Made by a program: the position numbers and the translations under genes. DNA of 64,000 bases from Cyclobacteriaceae bacterium (GTDB taxonomy: Bacteria; Bacteroidota; Bacteroidia; Cytophagales; Cyclobacteriaceae). Below, piece after piece: positions 22,501 to 29,319 of the stretch. The stretch's first letter is position 1, and every line of letters begins with the position of its first letter. Under the pieces are notes generated by a model. The model did not search any database. It saw only the letters and a program-made list of their open reading frames with translations, and was not told the DNA's origin. Where the stretch lies: positions 62,001 through 126,000 of the forward strand of contig JAPZUF010000009.1 in NCBI GenBank assembly GCA_027533395.1, given 5' to 3'.

Positions 22501-23038
22501 TAGTAGCCAAACCGATTTCCTTATCTGGAATAACTGTGTTAGAGCCTGGTTTGAAGCAACGATTACCAGAAAGTACCCCAGCAGTTCTGTCAACTGGAGC
22601 CGTTAATGGACCTGCTCCGTCTTGGGCAGTAAAGAAAACTCTATAATTTGAAGCAACGCTAAGATAAATTGATACAACTCTTTCAATTGTAATTTCTCCA
22701 TCAATAGCGTTACAACCAGGAGGTGTGATTCTACAATATGAAGCATCCCCAAAATTAAAATTACCACTGGTTACTAAAGAAGTAACAGGTGCTGTCCCTG
22801 GGTTTCTAATTTGTGCAGCTGTCAGCGTACCTGATGCAGGCTCCGTACCTGTTACTCTATATATTATGTAATAAACTGTTGCCTTTCTATCTAAATTTAC
22901 TCGCATTCCCAAACTTCGGGACTCGGATTGAAGGGCAGGGTAGCCTGGATCCCATACAGGTTGCGCATAGGCTATTTGTAAAGCAAATAGGAAAATGATG
23001 AACAGTAAAAATTTGAGCTTTTGCACAGAAACTCTCAT
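10532..23038 (-). CDS. Giant SprB-like cell-surface adhesin with type IX (gliding type) C-terminal sorting domain
   Basis: This 4168-residue protein has a signal peptide (LLFIIFLFALQIAYA, cut before Gln26). A cysteine-containing N-terminal region of ~480 residues follows. From ~500 to ~1950 there are Ig-like/PKD-like modules of the CSG-x-S and GTGTW-x4-GPGT kind. About 16 SprB repeats run from ~1950 to ~3370, each with an ISCFG-x2-DG-x-I-x-V-x3-GGTG core and a DANGC end. More Ig-like modules follow, then a PKD domain near 3975-4040 (YEWDFGDGT). The C-terminal ~100 residues (IPNSFTPSPNG, FDRWGNLVFES, LPSGVYVYKL) match the gliding-motility-associated CHU_C sorting domain. It should be exported by the type IX system and displayed on the surface for gliding or adhesion. 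The sprF-like partner is 9 bp downstream. Confidence 0.93.
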   Translation of the reverse strand: MRVSVQKLKFLLFIIFLFALQIAYAQPVWDPGYPALQSESRSLGMRVNLDRKATVYYIIYRVTGTEPASGTLTAAQIRNPGTAPVTSLVTSGNFNFGDASYCRITPPGCNAIDGEITIERVVSIYLSVASNYRVFFTAQDGAGPLTAPVDRTAGVLSGNRCFKPGSNTVIPDKEIGLATINVCSPSQVILTVRYTGVDWPQASLPVQANINFGDDGATGTLTNLTLLNSFLGTPELNKAFRRYEANILKTYDYSLGDNPALNPTGSGCTFKIDADLGNCRLSGAATDLTTTHTVWDDPGTVRGQQNVNPDGPDATDEEFEVCEGNRTAVNLVDASEFNCTVVEEARQAIPLPATPNYESRWVQWVYGVAGTNVTTGAAANEKITINGIDFNLADFPIYGPVEYLASPVTDPSSLAYPIQMPTSATVGQRFVVQLRSWNTCRQYDNNTGDGNGLNPVGGTNIIGPVADNKWFTAAGLFNQPGGGSAFPNAIEAPVTLNKDIVIIDSPPAPIVPDREICSGDSSTLTVTTPLGAGFLYRWYSNSTLTTQVGTGNSFTPTTGQAPAGQVTHFWVTVESTEPGNCVSPPTEVRLFRRSALTTPSPISGPVNLCPNSTYTFSLPSPPPTITLTDPTPDPDVTRATVHQWTVPGTWTINSGQGTQSITVTTGATTGAGTVSVVNQYAVAPNCAAAATTLNINVRARPTVNISPDPANICEGSTIQLNGNPVLPAAAAGFTPTVSIHAWTGSTAILDATNIQQPTVQASTAAGTYNLSYQVTADFGGGVFCTSTVDNSVVNVSANPALASAGPNQQLCFAAGPLVATLAGSSPGVGTGTWTKQSGPGTVTFSNINSPTSTATVSLNGIYVLRWSVVNGSCSSFSDVQIDYGTAPGMPSAGTNQDVCGLVATLNGSTPTFETGTWSQVSGPGTTTFAPNVNTRNATVTATAAGTYVYRWRYTSGTCTATQSDVTIVYRTPPTVTPPANFTSCLNSPQTAAFDVNLSGTFGGGATSARWVLVTGSGTFASSTTNTGNFDASSPATDVYRPSAADFTAGSVVVRLESDDPIGGCTSVGSNVTIAFDRLPTAAAGGDQQICTSSTVLAATPANFGGTGTWTFPVGVTVSNINSPTATVSNLPDAAATTIRWTVASELGVCAPVFDEVIITRNALPALTDAGLTATPLCEDAPAGGLVEATVTPAYLTSFNDNITGIPSSTNRSVEFFVNAGLTIPYTSNAAYQNNQTVFVRVRRTDVTPQCERTGVFTVRVNPKPVTVNLDGTPIPDKGVVQFCEDNIFTPGQASNVNLTVFNGEITSGAGFTFTWHTTQADADNDANAIVATSTTVTNASPNYFVRVENNTTGCFNTAAVVANVRALPAANPIVGSASRCAGLTPPDQGFYFISPAADRDYQWTVPGVFTNVGGVTTNFNVFLEFPNVVNPAQNISVVERIRYSTGYTTIPLYDASGILRCSGDPNTFAITANASPAPIVIVGDFDLCENEVFTYEATPSNAPISSYDWEVDPPTAASIIVVPNTNRAQVSASTTNFQIRVKEVSASCTGPQASQVVTVNPRPTLAPVSATICSDDPAAGITLAVTNPVAFPGATFNITNVNVQPGLVPPTRATVVGGASGVLFNDTFNNLTGGNLVVSYTVEPVSTSGCEGASAIVQLTVRPEPILQAGLFDEICSTTEAVEVILGLSSGSSPADEYVVESIIPNGLTSLAGNPTVGTFTSTSFLLDDIWENKTGANVDVIYNIKPRNSGTTCIGDPAVPVTIRVKPEPIVTPLPTNIICSGESPTVTLAATPAVGSNFAWSVGSITGLISGASSGNGTINIPDVLINNTAATGSVVYSVRATLNGCVSASQNIQIDINPSPTANDITQIVCSDAAGGNNAVISLTALQNTVNSGGGITFNWFEDLALSSPIATPGSYSIVNGDPVFVNVDNGQCTKVAQVSYTVNPTPQVLTAKTLAFNGFDVSCTGAANGQLTATPSLGTGPYLFSIDAGASFFTSNVFNGLSAVGGPYVVRVRDFNGCIANSAPLTIIDPPALTVTAARSLDYNGADVSCQAASDGQITATPLGGTGFGYTYQILELPGNTSGNTDAFYDGLRAGTYTILVRDANSCQAIANAVSLTDPPAILPTAVLTTPVSCNGLNDGVITVTATGGTELGTYTFTLVQPPATTNNTGIIGGLGAGTYTIRVEDDNNCFSISNPVNVTQPSALTAFASVTSNYNGAKISCFGADDAQVTATPNGGNGGYTFLLVQDNANVTGNADGSYENLGPNNYSIQVTDAVGCTVTTALVNVTEPTQLVASTIITNNISCFGGSDGEITVFGTGGTGAYTFERIAGVFNATGIFSGLADGTYNFAVRDLNNCTANTSRVIVQPPLLVASAVVTSNYNGSQISCNGLADGTIQVTASGGTGTLNYVFDSTPNITGQFSGLFSGVAAGTNYTFTVSDAEGCTVVTTPINVTQPIAVTANGSLTSNFNGFGVNCFGGSDGTITIVPNGGTTVPLGTYTFELNQNPANTSGNANGVYTNLPAGSYTVTVRDANNCAFTSSGVTVTQPTQVTVSGLVTSNFNGSQVSCFGATDGQITATGAGGITTLNYTFQIVSTATTANGNPSANFPGLGAGTYTLQVTDANGCSNTSAVVTIANPAQLTATAIVSSNYNGAQIRCFGDSNGEVTVTRTGGTPGGFSFQFLTIPANVTGSTSGIFTGIPAGVNYQFQARDINGCTALAIPITITQPTAVTASAAVTSDYNGAQISCFNAADGVITVTSAGGTGVMSYVFTNQPGNVSGATSGVFAGIGNSTNLIFTARDANNCSVNTAPINITHPTAVTATSSIPTPYNGQAITCFGASDGSIVITGSGGTVTLPGNYFYKIDELPLNTTGNSGGIYTGIAAGTYNATIRDANGCFVNIGPITVNQPTQLQISGLVTSNYSGQQISCFGEDDGIITATASGGVTTYSFELIRTSDNTVLLGPQASNLFNTLINANTYQVRLTDANACSRTSSNIVVSQPAQLLATASVISNYNGQQISCFNANDAVIRVTRSGGTTGNATYTFTNIPTSSPLTTATFFDFANVVDGTGYGFTVTDVNGCVSPVSNLLDVTEPPQLIVTAVKRSPYNLQDISCFNARDGIVDVTFVGGTGAPEFVFDQVPANETGKFSGIFTTLDAGVNLTFTGTDVNGCSDTSDPLTITQPAALNANTVGASDFNGFDIRCFNEDNGVLEVQNLVGGTGPFSYTLLENPGNVSGSTNGIFTTLRAGSYRVRVEDVNKCIFTTPVTALTQPTRLSITIAKQSPYNSFDVSCEGAADGSLNITTSTGGVPTYLYELLDDSDDVLQGPSAALSFSGLSADILYNVRITDLNGCTQESLPVILVNPIPLFEGVIGFDRSICIAAPNNNATAFQVVASPFGGINNNDQAYTYQWQQSIGGGPFTNIVGANSATFDADGAGSLTQTTVFRRAVSSGTCVTLFSNEVTVTVNPLPTAVFQLSDPGDATICPGDNLLIDANFTGTAPYRFEFTDSKTGLVQRVGNDTNQLFFSNMDVDRTWTLTRVEDFNKCVILPNIAVSTDVITISSSFTITNPDPICSGGSFEFNWTVDPDVRYTWFWPDGNSLIITENSLPVGTSSISQTFNNTSTTSDSDLPVLLQAEHVTESCISGPTNRTVKVKPSIIIQIAADKTEICSGTPIIVNNSSLGVGNHIWTVRDENNIVVQSDIGVGLPNPVTLTSATSRNYLFNNNAPGGANPKTYTITYEIVNDALGVTCSDSRQIPITVYRKANANFQFTSVDAEPATAVMDIIWSLGNAQAQIQNTTDLIEPANFSYEWDFDRDATPETSTTTATNFTVDYAQYGEREISLVVTNLNAPASLERCQTRVRRILSIILEPLVADFNLTPSNVCLPATLTVNYDGVTTPTGDVFIWELYVNPENSANIELAATSNGIEPTFEVTRAGTYFLRLTNRNAITNQSIGPIEKIATVYTNPVANFDFRQTVVFVPDTELKIINLSADANMYEWDFGDGTKYFDFEPVHKYRIEGTYPINLKVGRDYGVKDFDGDGDNDGNLICYDEITKEILAKDGGITKIPNSFTPSPNGPNGGNSGSGSLNDVFLPITEGVEEFQMQIFDRWGNLVFESRDKNQGWDGYDRNANALPSGVYVYKLVLRLSNGERTTRVGDVTLIR
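12925..17190 (-). repeat. Array of ~16 SprB-type repeats inside the adhesin gene
   Basis: Roughly 260-bp units encode ~87-residue modules with the recurring pattern SNYNG-x-QISCFG, GGTG, AGTYT and DANGC. I count 16 ISC-type starts. The units are clearly homologous but not identical, so this is a diverged protein repeat. Recombination between units could change the copy number. Confidence 0.85.
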
Positions 23039-23235
23039 GCTTTATAATTCAGGTTTACGGTTGTTGTATATCAAAAAATGAAGGTGTGTAACCTTATTAA
23101 TCCACTAAAATAGTCAAAAATTATTATTCTCGGTTTATTTACTGATAAACGGTACAAATTGCACCACAATTTTTAATCTTTCTTTAATATTCATTTATTT
23201 CAATAGCTAGGGTTTTCACCTTACCACTAAAGTCC

Positions 23236-23243
23236 TACCTTTG
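23236..23243 (+). promoter_or_regulatory. Bacteroidota -7 box (TACCTTTG) for pyrG
   Basis: TACCTTTG matches TAnnTTTG and lies 20 nt before the pyrG ATG at 23264. The 225-bp space between the divergent adhesin and pyrG genes must also hold the adhesin promoter, for which I found no full consensus match. Confidence 0.6.
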
Positions 23244-23263
23244 CACGCGATTTTTAGGCTGTC

Positions 23264-24889
23264 ATGACCCAAGCAAAACATATCTTCGTTACCGGTGGCG
23301 TTACTTCTTCTCTTGGAAAAGGTATTGTCGCAGCATCTCTTGCTCGCCTTTTGCAAGCTCGCGGCTTTCGGGTAACGATTCAAAAGTTTGATCCTTACAT
23401 TAATATAGATCCAGGTACTCTTAATCCTTACGAACATGGCGAATGTTATGTAACGGATGATGGTGCTGAAACCGACCTAGATCTTGGTCATTACGAGCGT
23501 TTTCTAAATGTTCCAACTTCTCAAGCTAATAATATTACAACAGGCCGCATTTATTTCAATGTAATAACTAAAGAGAGAAAAGGTGAATACCTCGGTAAAA
23601 CGGTTCAGGTCATCCCACATATTACAGATGAAATCAAGCGTAACATGCTTTTGCTCGGGCAAAGCGACCAATACGATTTCGTTATTACAGAGTTAGGAGG
23701 CACAGTGGGTGATATAGAATCTCTTCCTTTTATAGAAGCAGTTCGTCAGATTAAATGGGAATTAGGGCCAGGAAACTCTCTTGTTATTCATCTTACCCTT
23801 ATCCCCTATTTAGCAGCTGCTAAAGAATTAAAAACAAAACCTACTCAACATTCTGTAAAAGAATTATTAGAAGCAGGTATTCAACCTGATATTTTGGTTT
23901 GCCGTTCCGATCGATCTATACCAACAGAAATCAGAAAAAAACTAGCCTTATTCTGCAATGTGAACATCAACTCCGTTATTGAAGCTGTTGATGCAGAAAC
24001 TATTTACGATGTGCCGCTTTTAATGCGTAAAGAAAAGTTAGATGAACGTGTTTTATCAAAATTAAAAATTCCTGTAAAGAACGAGCCCGATTTAGATGGC
24101 TGGAAAGATTTTTTAGGCAAACTGAAAAATCCTGATGAAGAAGTTAACATTGCCATTGTAGGAAAATATGTCTCTTTACCTGATGCTTACAAATCAATCG
24201 CTGAAGCATTTGTACACGCTGGCGCACAAAACCATTGTAAAGTAAAAGTAAAATGGATTTCTTCTGAAGATATCAATGCTTCTTCAGTACAAGATATTCT
24301 GAGCAATTTAGATGGTGTGCTTGTCGCTCCTGGTTTTGGTGAACGAGGGATGGAAGGCAAAATCGAAGCGATAAAACATGTGAGAGAAAACAAAATTCCG
24401 TTTTTTGGCATCTGTTTAGGTATGCAATGTTGTGTGATTGAGTTTGCACGCCATGTTGCAGGTTTACAGGACGCCAGCTCAACTGAATTAAATCCTAACA
24501 CAAAGTATCCTGTCATCGACATGATGGAGGAGCAGAAAAAAATTACCTCAAAAGGTGGAACCATGCGTTTAGGAACTTACACTTGTAAAATTAAAAAAGG
24601 TTCTAAGGCACATCAGGTATATGGTGAAACAACCATTCAGGAACGTCACCGTCACCGTTACGAATTCAATAATAAATATTTAGAAAAACTAGAAGAGGCT
24701 GGATTAAAAGCCACAGGCATCAACCCTGATTCGGGCTTGGTAGAAATTGTAGAATTAAAAGACCACCCTTGGTTTATCGGAGTACAATATCATCCCGAAT
24801 TAAAAAGTACGGTGATGAATCCACATCCTCTTTTCGTCAAATTTGTAGAAGCAGCGATCAAGTATAAAAAAGATTTAGTCAGACAATAA
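23264..24889 (+). CDS. pyrG: CTP synthase
   Basis: The 541-residue enzyme makes CTP from UTP, ATP and glutamine. The synthetase domain (1-~270) begins [17 protein letters not shown] and contains [21 protein letters not shown]. The glutamine amidotransferase domain carries the nucleophile Cys in [11 protein letters not shown] and the His/Glu pair in QYHPELKS. Length is as expected for the family. The stop overlaps the yidC start by one base (TAATG), so the two are cotranscribed. Confidence 0.97.
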   Translation: MTQAKHIFVTGGVTSSLGKGIVAASLARLLQARGFRVTIQKFDPYINIDPGTLNPYEHGECYVTDDGAETDLDLGHYERFLNVPTSQANNITTGRIYFNVITKERKGEYLGKTVQVIPHITDEIKRNMLLLGQSDQYDFVITELGGTVGDIESLPFIEAVRQIKWELGPGNSLVIHLTLIPYLAAAKELKTKPTQHSVKELLEAGIQPDILVCRSDRSIPTEIRKKLALFCNVNINSVIEAVDAETIYDVPLLMRKEKLDERVLSKLKIPVKNEPDLDGWKDFLGKLKNPDEEVNIAIVGKYVSLPDAYKSIAEAFVHAGAQNHCKVKVKWISSEDINASSVQDILSNLDGVLVAPGFGERGMEGKIEAIKHVRENKIPFFGICLGMQCCVIEFARHVAGLQDASSTELNPNTKYPVIDMMEEQKKITSKGGTMRLGTYTCKIKKGSKAHQVYGETTIQERHRHRYEFNNKYLEKLEEAGLKATGINPDSGLVEIVELKDHPWFIGVQYHPELKSTVMNPHPLFVKFVEAAIKYKKDLVRQ

Positions 24890-26709
24890 TGGATAGAAAC
24901 ACTGCCATCGGGATGACCCTCATGGGTGCCCTTTTACTCGCTTATTTTTATTTTTTCCCAGGCACGCCACCTCAACAAACACCAGTGGCCGACTCTGTAA
25001 AAACTCAAAGCATTCAACCTAAAAATGAGTTAGCCGCAACGGCACCTGCTATTGATAGCGCACAACGTGTGGCAATGCAAGGATTTGGAGCTTTTATAAG
25101 TGGAACGGAACAGTTACAAACTGTTGAAAACCAGGATGTAAAAGTAGTTTTCTCTTCACGTGGTGGTATCATTCAATCGCTTGAATTAAAAAATTATAAA
25201 ACCTACTTCGGTACACCCTTATTTTTGGTTCAGCCAAACACTTTCCGAACAGAATTATCTGCTTCTATCAACAACACTAAAGTTGATTTGTACGAATTGT
25301 ATTATCAATCAGAGGTGAAATCTAAATCGGATACAACTGAAATCGTATTCAGTTTAATTGATGGAAATGGAAATTACTTTAAACAAGTTTATAGCTTACC
25401 CAAATCAGGTTTTGAAATTGGTTATCGCTTAGAAAACAAAGGTATGGTTAACCAATTCAGCGGAGAAAATCTTTCCCTGCATTGGAAAGCTATTTTAAAA
25501 CCATTAGAGAAAGACATTGCGGATAGTCGTAATAACACAACCATCAACACCTATACGGTTGCCGGAGATTTTGATTATTTATCTGAACGTTCGACAGATA
25601 CTGAAACTGAAGTTTATGCTGATCCAATAAAATGGATAGCTATCAAACAAAAATTCTTTTTAGCATCCATCATCAGCAAAAATGGATTTAAAGGTGGAGA
25701 AGTTTCTACTTCAGTTAACATGGCAGATACTTCGGTAGTAAAAAGAGCCAATTCAACTTTATTTATTTCTAAAGAAGAAGTCGTAAACAACAAAGCAAAC
25801 TTTACTTTTTACTTTGGCCCTAACGAATACAATAAACTTGAAGCCGTAACAACAGGTTTTTCTGAAAATGTTTACTTAGGCTGGCCTCCTGTTAAATACA
25901 TCAACAAGTTTGTTATCCGACCTATCTTTAACTTCTTGGTTAGCTTCGGTTGGCACATGGGATTGGTTATCGTTATCCTTGTGATTTTGTTGAGAATCGT
26001 TTTGCTTCCTCTTTCTTATAGCTCAAACATCAGCATGGCTAAAATGAAAGTATTGAAGCCAGACTTAGATTTAATTAAAGAAAAATTCCCTGATGATATG
26101 GCTAAGGCTCAGCAAGAGCAATTAAAGTTGTATCAACAAGTGGGTGTAAATCCTTTGAGTGGTTGTATTCCAGTTTTATTGCAATTACCCATTTTGATGG
26201 CGATGTTTTATCTTTTCCCCAACAGTATTGAATTGCGTCAGCAATCTTTATGGTGGGCAGAAGATTTATCTACTTACGATGCAATTGTTAATTTGCCTTT
26301 CACCATTCCGTTTTATGGTAGCCACGTCAGTTTGTTTGTATTATTGATGACTGCAGCCACCTTGTATTACACTTGGCAAAATAACCAGATGACAACCGTA
26401 CAAGGCCCGATGAAATCATTGTCTTACATCATGCCGGTAGTTTTCATTTTCGTACTTAACTCTTTCCCTGCTTCCTTAAGTTTTTATTATTTCGTTTCTA
26501 CCATGACAACCATCTTCCAACAAATCATTATTAAGCGATTTGTTGATGAAGATAAAATCAAAGCTGTGATGGAAGAAAACAGAAAACGCATTGCACAAGG
26601 AGGTGGTAAAAAATCTAAATTCATGAGCAAACTGGAAGACGCCATGAAAGCCAGCGAAGAAGCCAGAAGAAAGGCTGAAGAAGAAAAGAAAAAACGTAAG
26701 AATAAATAA
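24889..26709 (+). CDS. yidC: Membrane protein insertase YidC
   Basis: The 606-residue inner-membrane protein has an N-terminal anchor (IGMTLMGALLLAYFYFF). A large periplasmic domain follows at ~60-340, with the conserved FSSRGGIIQSLELKNYKTY. The YidC/Oxa1 core begins near 350 with WHMGLVIVILVILLRIVLLP and the segment KLYQQVGVNPLSGCIPVLLQ. The core arginine expected in the first core helix is present (LLRIVLLP). The C-terminus is basic and Glu/Lys-rich, as expected for ribosome contact. The Bacteroidota order pyrG-yidC-parA-parB supports the call. Confidence 0.97.
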   Translation: MDRNTAIGMTLMGALLLAYFYFFPGTPPQQTPVADSVKTQSIQPKNELAATAPAIDSAQRVAMQGFGAFISGTEQLQTVENQDVKVVFSSRGGIIQSLELKNYKTYFGTPLFLVQPNTFRTELSASINNTKVDLYELYYQSEVKSKSDTTEIVFSLIDGNGNYFKQVYSLPKSGFEIGYRLENKGMVNQFSGENLSLHWKAILKPLEKDIADSRNNTTINTYTVAGDFDYLSERSTDTETEVYADPIKWIAIKQKFFLASIISKNGFKGGEVSTSVNMADTSVVKRANSTLFISKEEVVNNKANFTFYFGPNEYNKLEAVTTGFSENVYLGWPPVKYINKFVIRPIFNFLVSFGWHMGLVIVILVILLRIVLLPLSYSSNISMAKMKVLKPDLDLIKEKFPDDMAKAQQEQLKLYQQVGVNPLSGCIPVLLQLPILMAMFYLFPNSIELRQQSLWWAEDLSTYDAIVNLPFTIPFYGSHVSLFVLLMTAATLYYTWQNNQMTTVQGPMKSLSYIMPVVFIFVLNSFPASLSFYYFVSTMTTIFQQIIIKRFVDEDKIKAVMEENRKRIAQGGGKKSKFMSKLEDAMKASEEARRKAEEEKKKRKNK

Positions 26710-26759
26710 AACTAACTCACTTAGTAATTTTAACTATCTGATTTAAAGAGATTTAGATT

Positions 26760-26813
26760 CTATCCACCACCAATCATCCACATTGTGGATAAAGCGTGGA
26801 ACGTTTGTGGAAC
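26760..26813. other. DnaA-box cluster and GTGGAAC direct repeats upstream of parAB (candidate origin or ParB-linked region)
   Basis: TGTGGATAA at 26784-26792 is a perfect DnaA box on the minus strand (TTATCCACA). TCATCCACA at 26774-26782 differs by one base, and CTATCCACC at 26760-26768 by two. The first two face each other and form the palindrome ATCCACA-T-TGTGGAT. Two copies of GTGGAAC at 26796 and 26807 follow, exactly 11 bp apart. GTGGAACA is a half-site of the ParB site TGTTCCACGTGGAACA, but no full parS is present. The segment is AT-rich on its yidC side. Confidence 0.5.
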
Positions 26814-26842
26814 ATAAATCGGGCTTAGGAATTACAGCCTAC

Positions 26843-26850
26843 TATATTTG
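26843..26850 (+). promoter_or_regulatory. Bacteroidota -7 box (TATATTTG) for parAB
   Basis: TATATTTG matches TAnnTTTG. It directly abuts a terminator-like hairpin (26853-26880), so transcription from it would start inside the hairpin's first arm. The parA ATG is at 26898. Confidence 0.55.
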
Positions 26851-26852
26851 AA

Positions 26853-26880
26853 GTCTTGCTCGCGCAAGACTTTATTTTTT
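26853..26880 (+). terminator. Terminator hairpin between yidC and parA, overlapping the parA start site
   Basis: GTCTTGC and GCAAGAC form a perfect 7-bp stem around the loop TCGC, followed by TTTATTTTTT. It would stop read-through from pyrG-yidC. A transcript begun at the adjacent -7 box would lack most of the first arm and so escape termination. Confidence 0.65.
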
Positions 26881-26897
26881 TAATCCATTTACATCAC

Positions 26898-27674
26898 ATG
26901 GGAAAAATCATTGCCATTGCCAACCAAAAAGGTGGCGTAGGAAAAACAACTACTGCCATCAACCTTGCTGCTAGTTTAGCTGTATTGGAGCACAAAACTT
27001 TGTTAGTTGATGCCGACCCACAAGCCAACTCTACCTCAGGTTTAGGTATCAATCCAAAAGATGTAGAAAATGGTATTTACGAATGCATGGTAGATGGCGT
27101 AAAGCCAAAAGATGCTATTGTGACCAACTCTAACTTAAAAATGTTGGACATTATGCCTTCGCATATCGACTTAGTAGGTGCGGAGGTAGAAATGGTAAAC
27201 ATTGAAAGGCGTGAAGAAAAAATGCGAGAAGCTTTAAAAACAGTGAAAGATCAATACGATTATATCATCATCGATTGTTCTCCATCTCTAGGTTTAATCA
27301 CCATTAATGCGTTAACGGCAGCAGATGCGATTATCATTCCCGTTCAATGCGAATATTTTGCCTTGGAAGGATTAGGTAAGTTATTGAACACTATCAAGAT
27401 TATACAAACCAGGTTAAATCCGAAATTAGAAATTGAAGGTATTCTTTTAACACTATACGATTCGCGCACGAGTTTGGGCAATCAGGTAGTGGAAGAAGTT
27501 AGAACACATTTTAATAAAATGACTTTCAAAACCATCATTCCTCGTAATGTAAAGTTAAGTGAGTCGCCATCCTTCGGATTGCCTGCCATTGTTCACGATG
27601 CTGAAAGCAAAGGAGCCATCAGTTATTTGAATCTTGCCAACGAAATTTTAAAGAAAAACGGTAAATCGAAATGA
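26898..27674 (+). CDS. parA: Chromosome-partitioning ATPase ParA (Soj family)
   Basis: The 258-residue cytoplasmic ATPase has the deviant Walker A motif KGGVGKTTT with IAIANQ before it. It also has [16 protein letters not shown] and the Walker B-like [18 protein letters not shown]. The ATG at 26898 gives the family-standard start [10 protein letters not shown]. An in-frame TTG at 26856 would lie within the terminator hairpin and is rejected. Its last four bases overlap the parB start, so the two are coupled. With ParB it should segregate the replication origin. Confidence 0.95.
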   Translation: MGKIIAIANQKGGVGKTTTAINLAASLAVLEHKTLLVDADPQANSTSGLGINPKDVENGIYECMVDGVKPKDAIVTNSNLKMLDIMPSHIDLVGAEVEMVNIERREEKMREALKTVKDQYDYIIIDCSPSLGLITINALTAADAIIIPVQCEYFALEGLGKLLNTIKIIQTRLNPKLEIEGILLTLYDSRTSLGNQVVEEVRTHFNKMTFKTIIPRNVKLSESPSFGLPAIVHDAESKGAISYLNLANEILKKNGKSK

Positions 27675-28591
27675 GTAAGAAGAAAGCCCTTGGCCGTGGT
27701 TTAAATGCTTTGTTAAGCGATAGCGACACCACCGACCGTTTAGAAGTTGACGCACCAGCATTAACAGAAAATGAAATTGGTTCGAATCCGATTACAAGTT
27801 CTATTAACGAAATACCGGTTTCGCAAATTGAAACAAATCCTTTTCAGCCCAGAACACATTTTGATGAGTTAGCGCTGTTAGAACTTTCTGAATCCATCAA
27901 AGTTCATGGTATCATTCAACCTATAACAGTAAGAAGATTAGCGGAAAATCAATATCAATTGATTTCGGGTGAGAGAAGATTTCAAGCGTCTAAACTTGCA
28001 GGACTTGAAAAAATTCCGGCTTACATTCGTTCGGCAGACGACCAGCAAATGCTGGAGATGGCTTTGATAGAAAACATCCAGCGTGAAAACTTAAATGCCA
28101 TCGAAATTGCATTAAGCTATCAGCGTTTATTGACCGAATGTAATTTAAAACAAGAACAACTAGGTGAAAGAGTAGGTAAAAACAGAGCGACAGTTACCAA
28201 TTATTTGAGATTGCTAAAACTTCCTCCAGATATACAAATTGCAGTACGCGATAACCAACTATCGATGGGCCACGCTCGTGCCATTATCAATGTAGAAAAT
28301 GCAGACCAACAACTTTATATCTATAAAAGAATTTTGGCAGAAGATTTATCTGTTAGAAAAGTAGAAGAATTAGTTCGTGAACTAAGTCAGCATAAAAGCC
28401 AGGAGAAACCGTCTAACACTTCAACTGCCAATCCGGTTGCCAGAGAAATTTCTCAACTTCAGTCTAAATTATCCTCTCATTTTAGTACAAGGGTTTCCAT
28501 TAAAAGTGATGGCAGAAAAGGTGAAATCAAAATCCCATTTGTATCGGTAGAAGATTTAAACAGAATTTTAGATATTCTTCGAGTATCATAA
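27671..28591 (+). CDS. parB: Chromosome-partitioning protein ParB
   Basis: This 306-residue DNA-binding CTPase starts [15 protein letters not shown], the usual ParA-contact segment. The central region has [14 protein letters not shown], the CTP-site motif [20 protein letters not shown], and [17 protein letters not shown]. An HTH follows ([22 protein letters not shown]). The C-terminal ~50 residues fit the dimerisation domain. It should bind parS sites near the origin. No complete parS palindrome was seen in this window, only half-sites upstream of parA. Confidence 0.95.
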   Translation: MSKKKALGRGLNALLSDSDTTDRLEVDAPALTENEIGSNPITSSINEIPVSQIETNPFQPRTHFDELALLELSESIKVHGIIQPITVRRLAENQYQLISGERRFQASKLAGLEKIPAYIRSADDQQMLEMALIENIQRENLNAIEIALSYQRLLTECNLKQEQLGERVGKNRATVTNYLRLLKLPPDIQIAVRDNQLSMGHARAIINVENADQQLYIYKRILAEDLSVRKVEELVRELSQHKSQEKPSNTSTANPVAREISQLQSKLSSHFSTRVSIKSDGRKGEIKIPFVSVEDLNRILDILRVS

Positions 28592-28618
28592 AAAAACTGA
28601 TAAAACAGAGATTCTATT

Positions 28619-28626
28619 TACCTTTG
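28619..28626 (+). promoter_or_regulatory. Bacteroidota -7 box (TACCTTTG) for the DUF5683 gene
   Basis: TACCTTTG matches TAnnTTTG and lies 25 nt before the ATG at 28652, between parB and the DUF5683 gene. Confidence 0.55.
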
Positions 28627-28651
28627 CACGGTATTTGCAAAGACCGCGAAC

Positions 28652-29263
28652 ATGAATGAATGGTATAAACTGATTTTAAAAGCCAAAGTTTCGGTCTTTA
28701 CTTTTGTATGGATTTTATTATTCAACTGTCCTTTACAAGCACAAAGCGATACTACCAAAACTATTATCATCACCGAAAACAAAACTGATTCGGTACGCAT
28801 GCGTTCCTACGCTGCGCGTTTCGATCCTCAACGTGCTTTACTATTGGCCGCAGTATTACCGGGTTCAGGTCAGGTTTACAATAAAAAATATTGGAAGGTT
28901 CCGCTTGTATATGGCGGTTTCGCTTTTTTTGGTTTTTATATTGATGCCTATAATGATGGTTACAAAAAGTATAAAGGAGAGTTATTTGAAGTTATCAGCA
29001 CAAATAGTAGAACCAGTAGTAGTGGTTTTAGCGAAGGACAACTTCGAACTGTAGTTGATCGCTACAGAAGAGAACGCGACTTCTTTATTATTTTGGCCGG
29101 TCTTTGGTATCTATTGCAAATTACAGACGCCCACGTAGATGCTCATCTAAAAGAGTTTGATGTCAATCCTAACTTAAAAGTTAGAATCGAACCTAAACTC
29201 AGCAACGATGCTTGGGCTGGTACACATGGTGGTTTAGCTTTAACTTTCAGGTTTAAACCTTAA
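28652..29263 (+). CDS. DUF5683 domain protein
   Basis: The 203-residue protein has an N-terminal hydrophobic export signal (VFTFVWILLFNCPLQAQ). The DUF5683 core follows: ALLLAAVLPGSGQVYNKKYWKVPLVYGGFAFFGFYID, then a charged helical part and a second membrane-like stretch (FFIILAGLWYLLQITDAHVDAHL). It is probably an envelope protein of unknown role. The family is commonly found between parB and dapB in Bacteroidota, as here. It has its own promoter-like box. Confidence 0.85.
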   Translation: MNEWYKLILKAKVSVFTFVWILLFNCPLQAQSDTTKTIIITENKTDSVRMRSYAARFDPQRALLLAAVLPGSGQVYNKKYWKVPLVYGGFAFFGFYIDAYNDGYKKYKGELFEVISTNSRTSSSGFSEGQLRTVVDRYRRERDFFIILAGLWYLLQITDAHVDAHLKEFDVNPNLKVRIEPKLSNDAWAGTHGGLALTFRFKP

Positions 29264-29319
29264 TTCGAATTTTATTTTGATTATCTAATTTCATTCAATC
29301 CAAATCGATTATAATTCAG

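Noticed and set aside
26796-26813. A complete parS site
   Set aside because: The two GTGGAAC copies are direct repeats; no inverted partner makes the TGTTCCACGTGGAACA palindrome here, and I noticed none elsewhere in the window.
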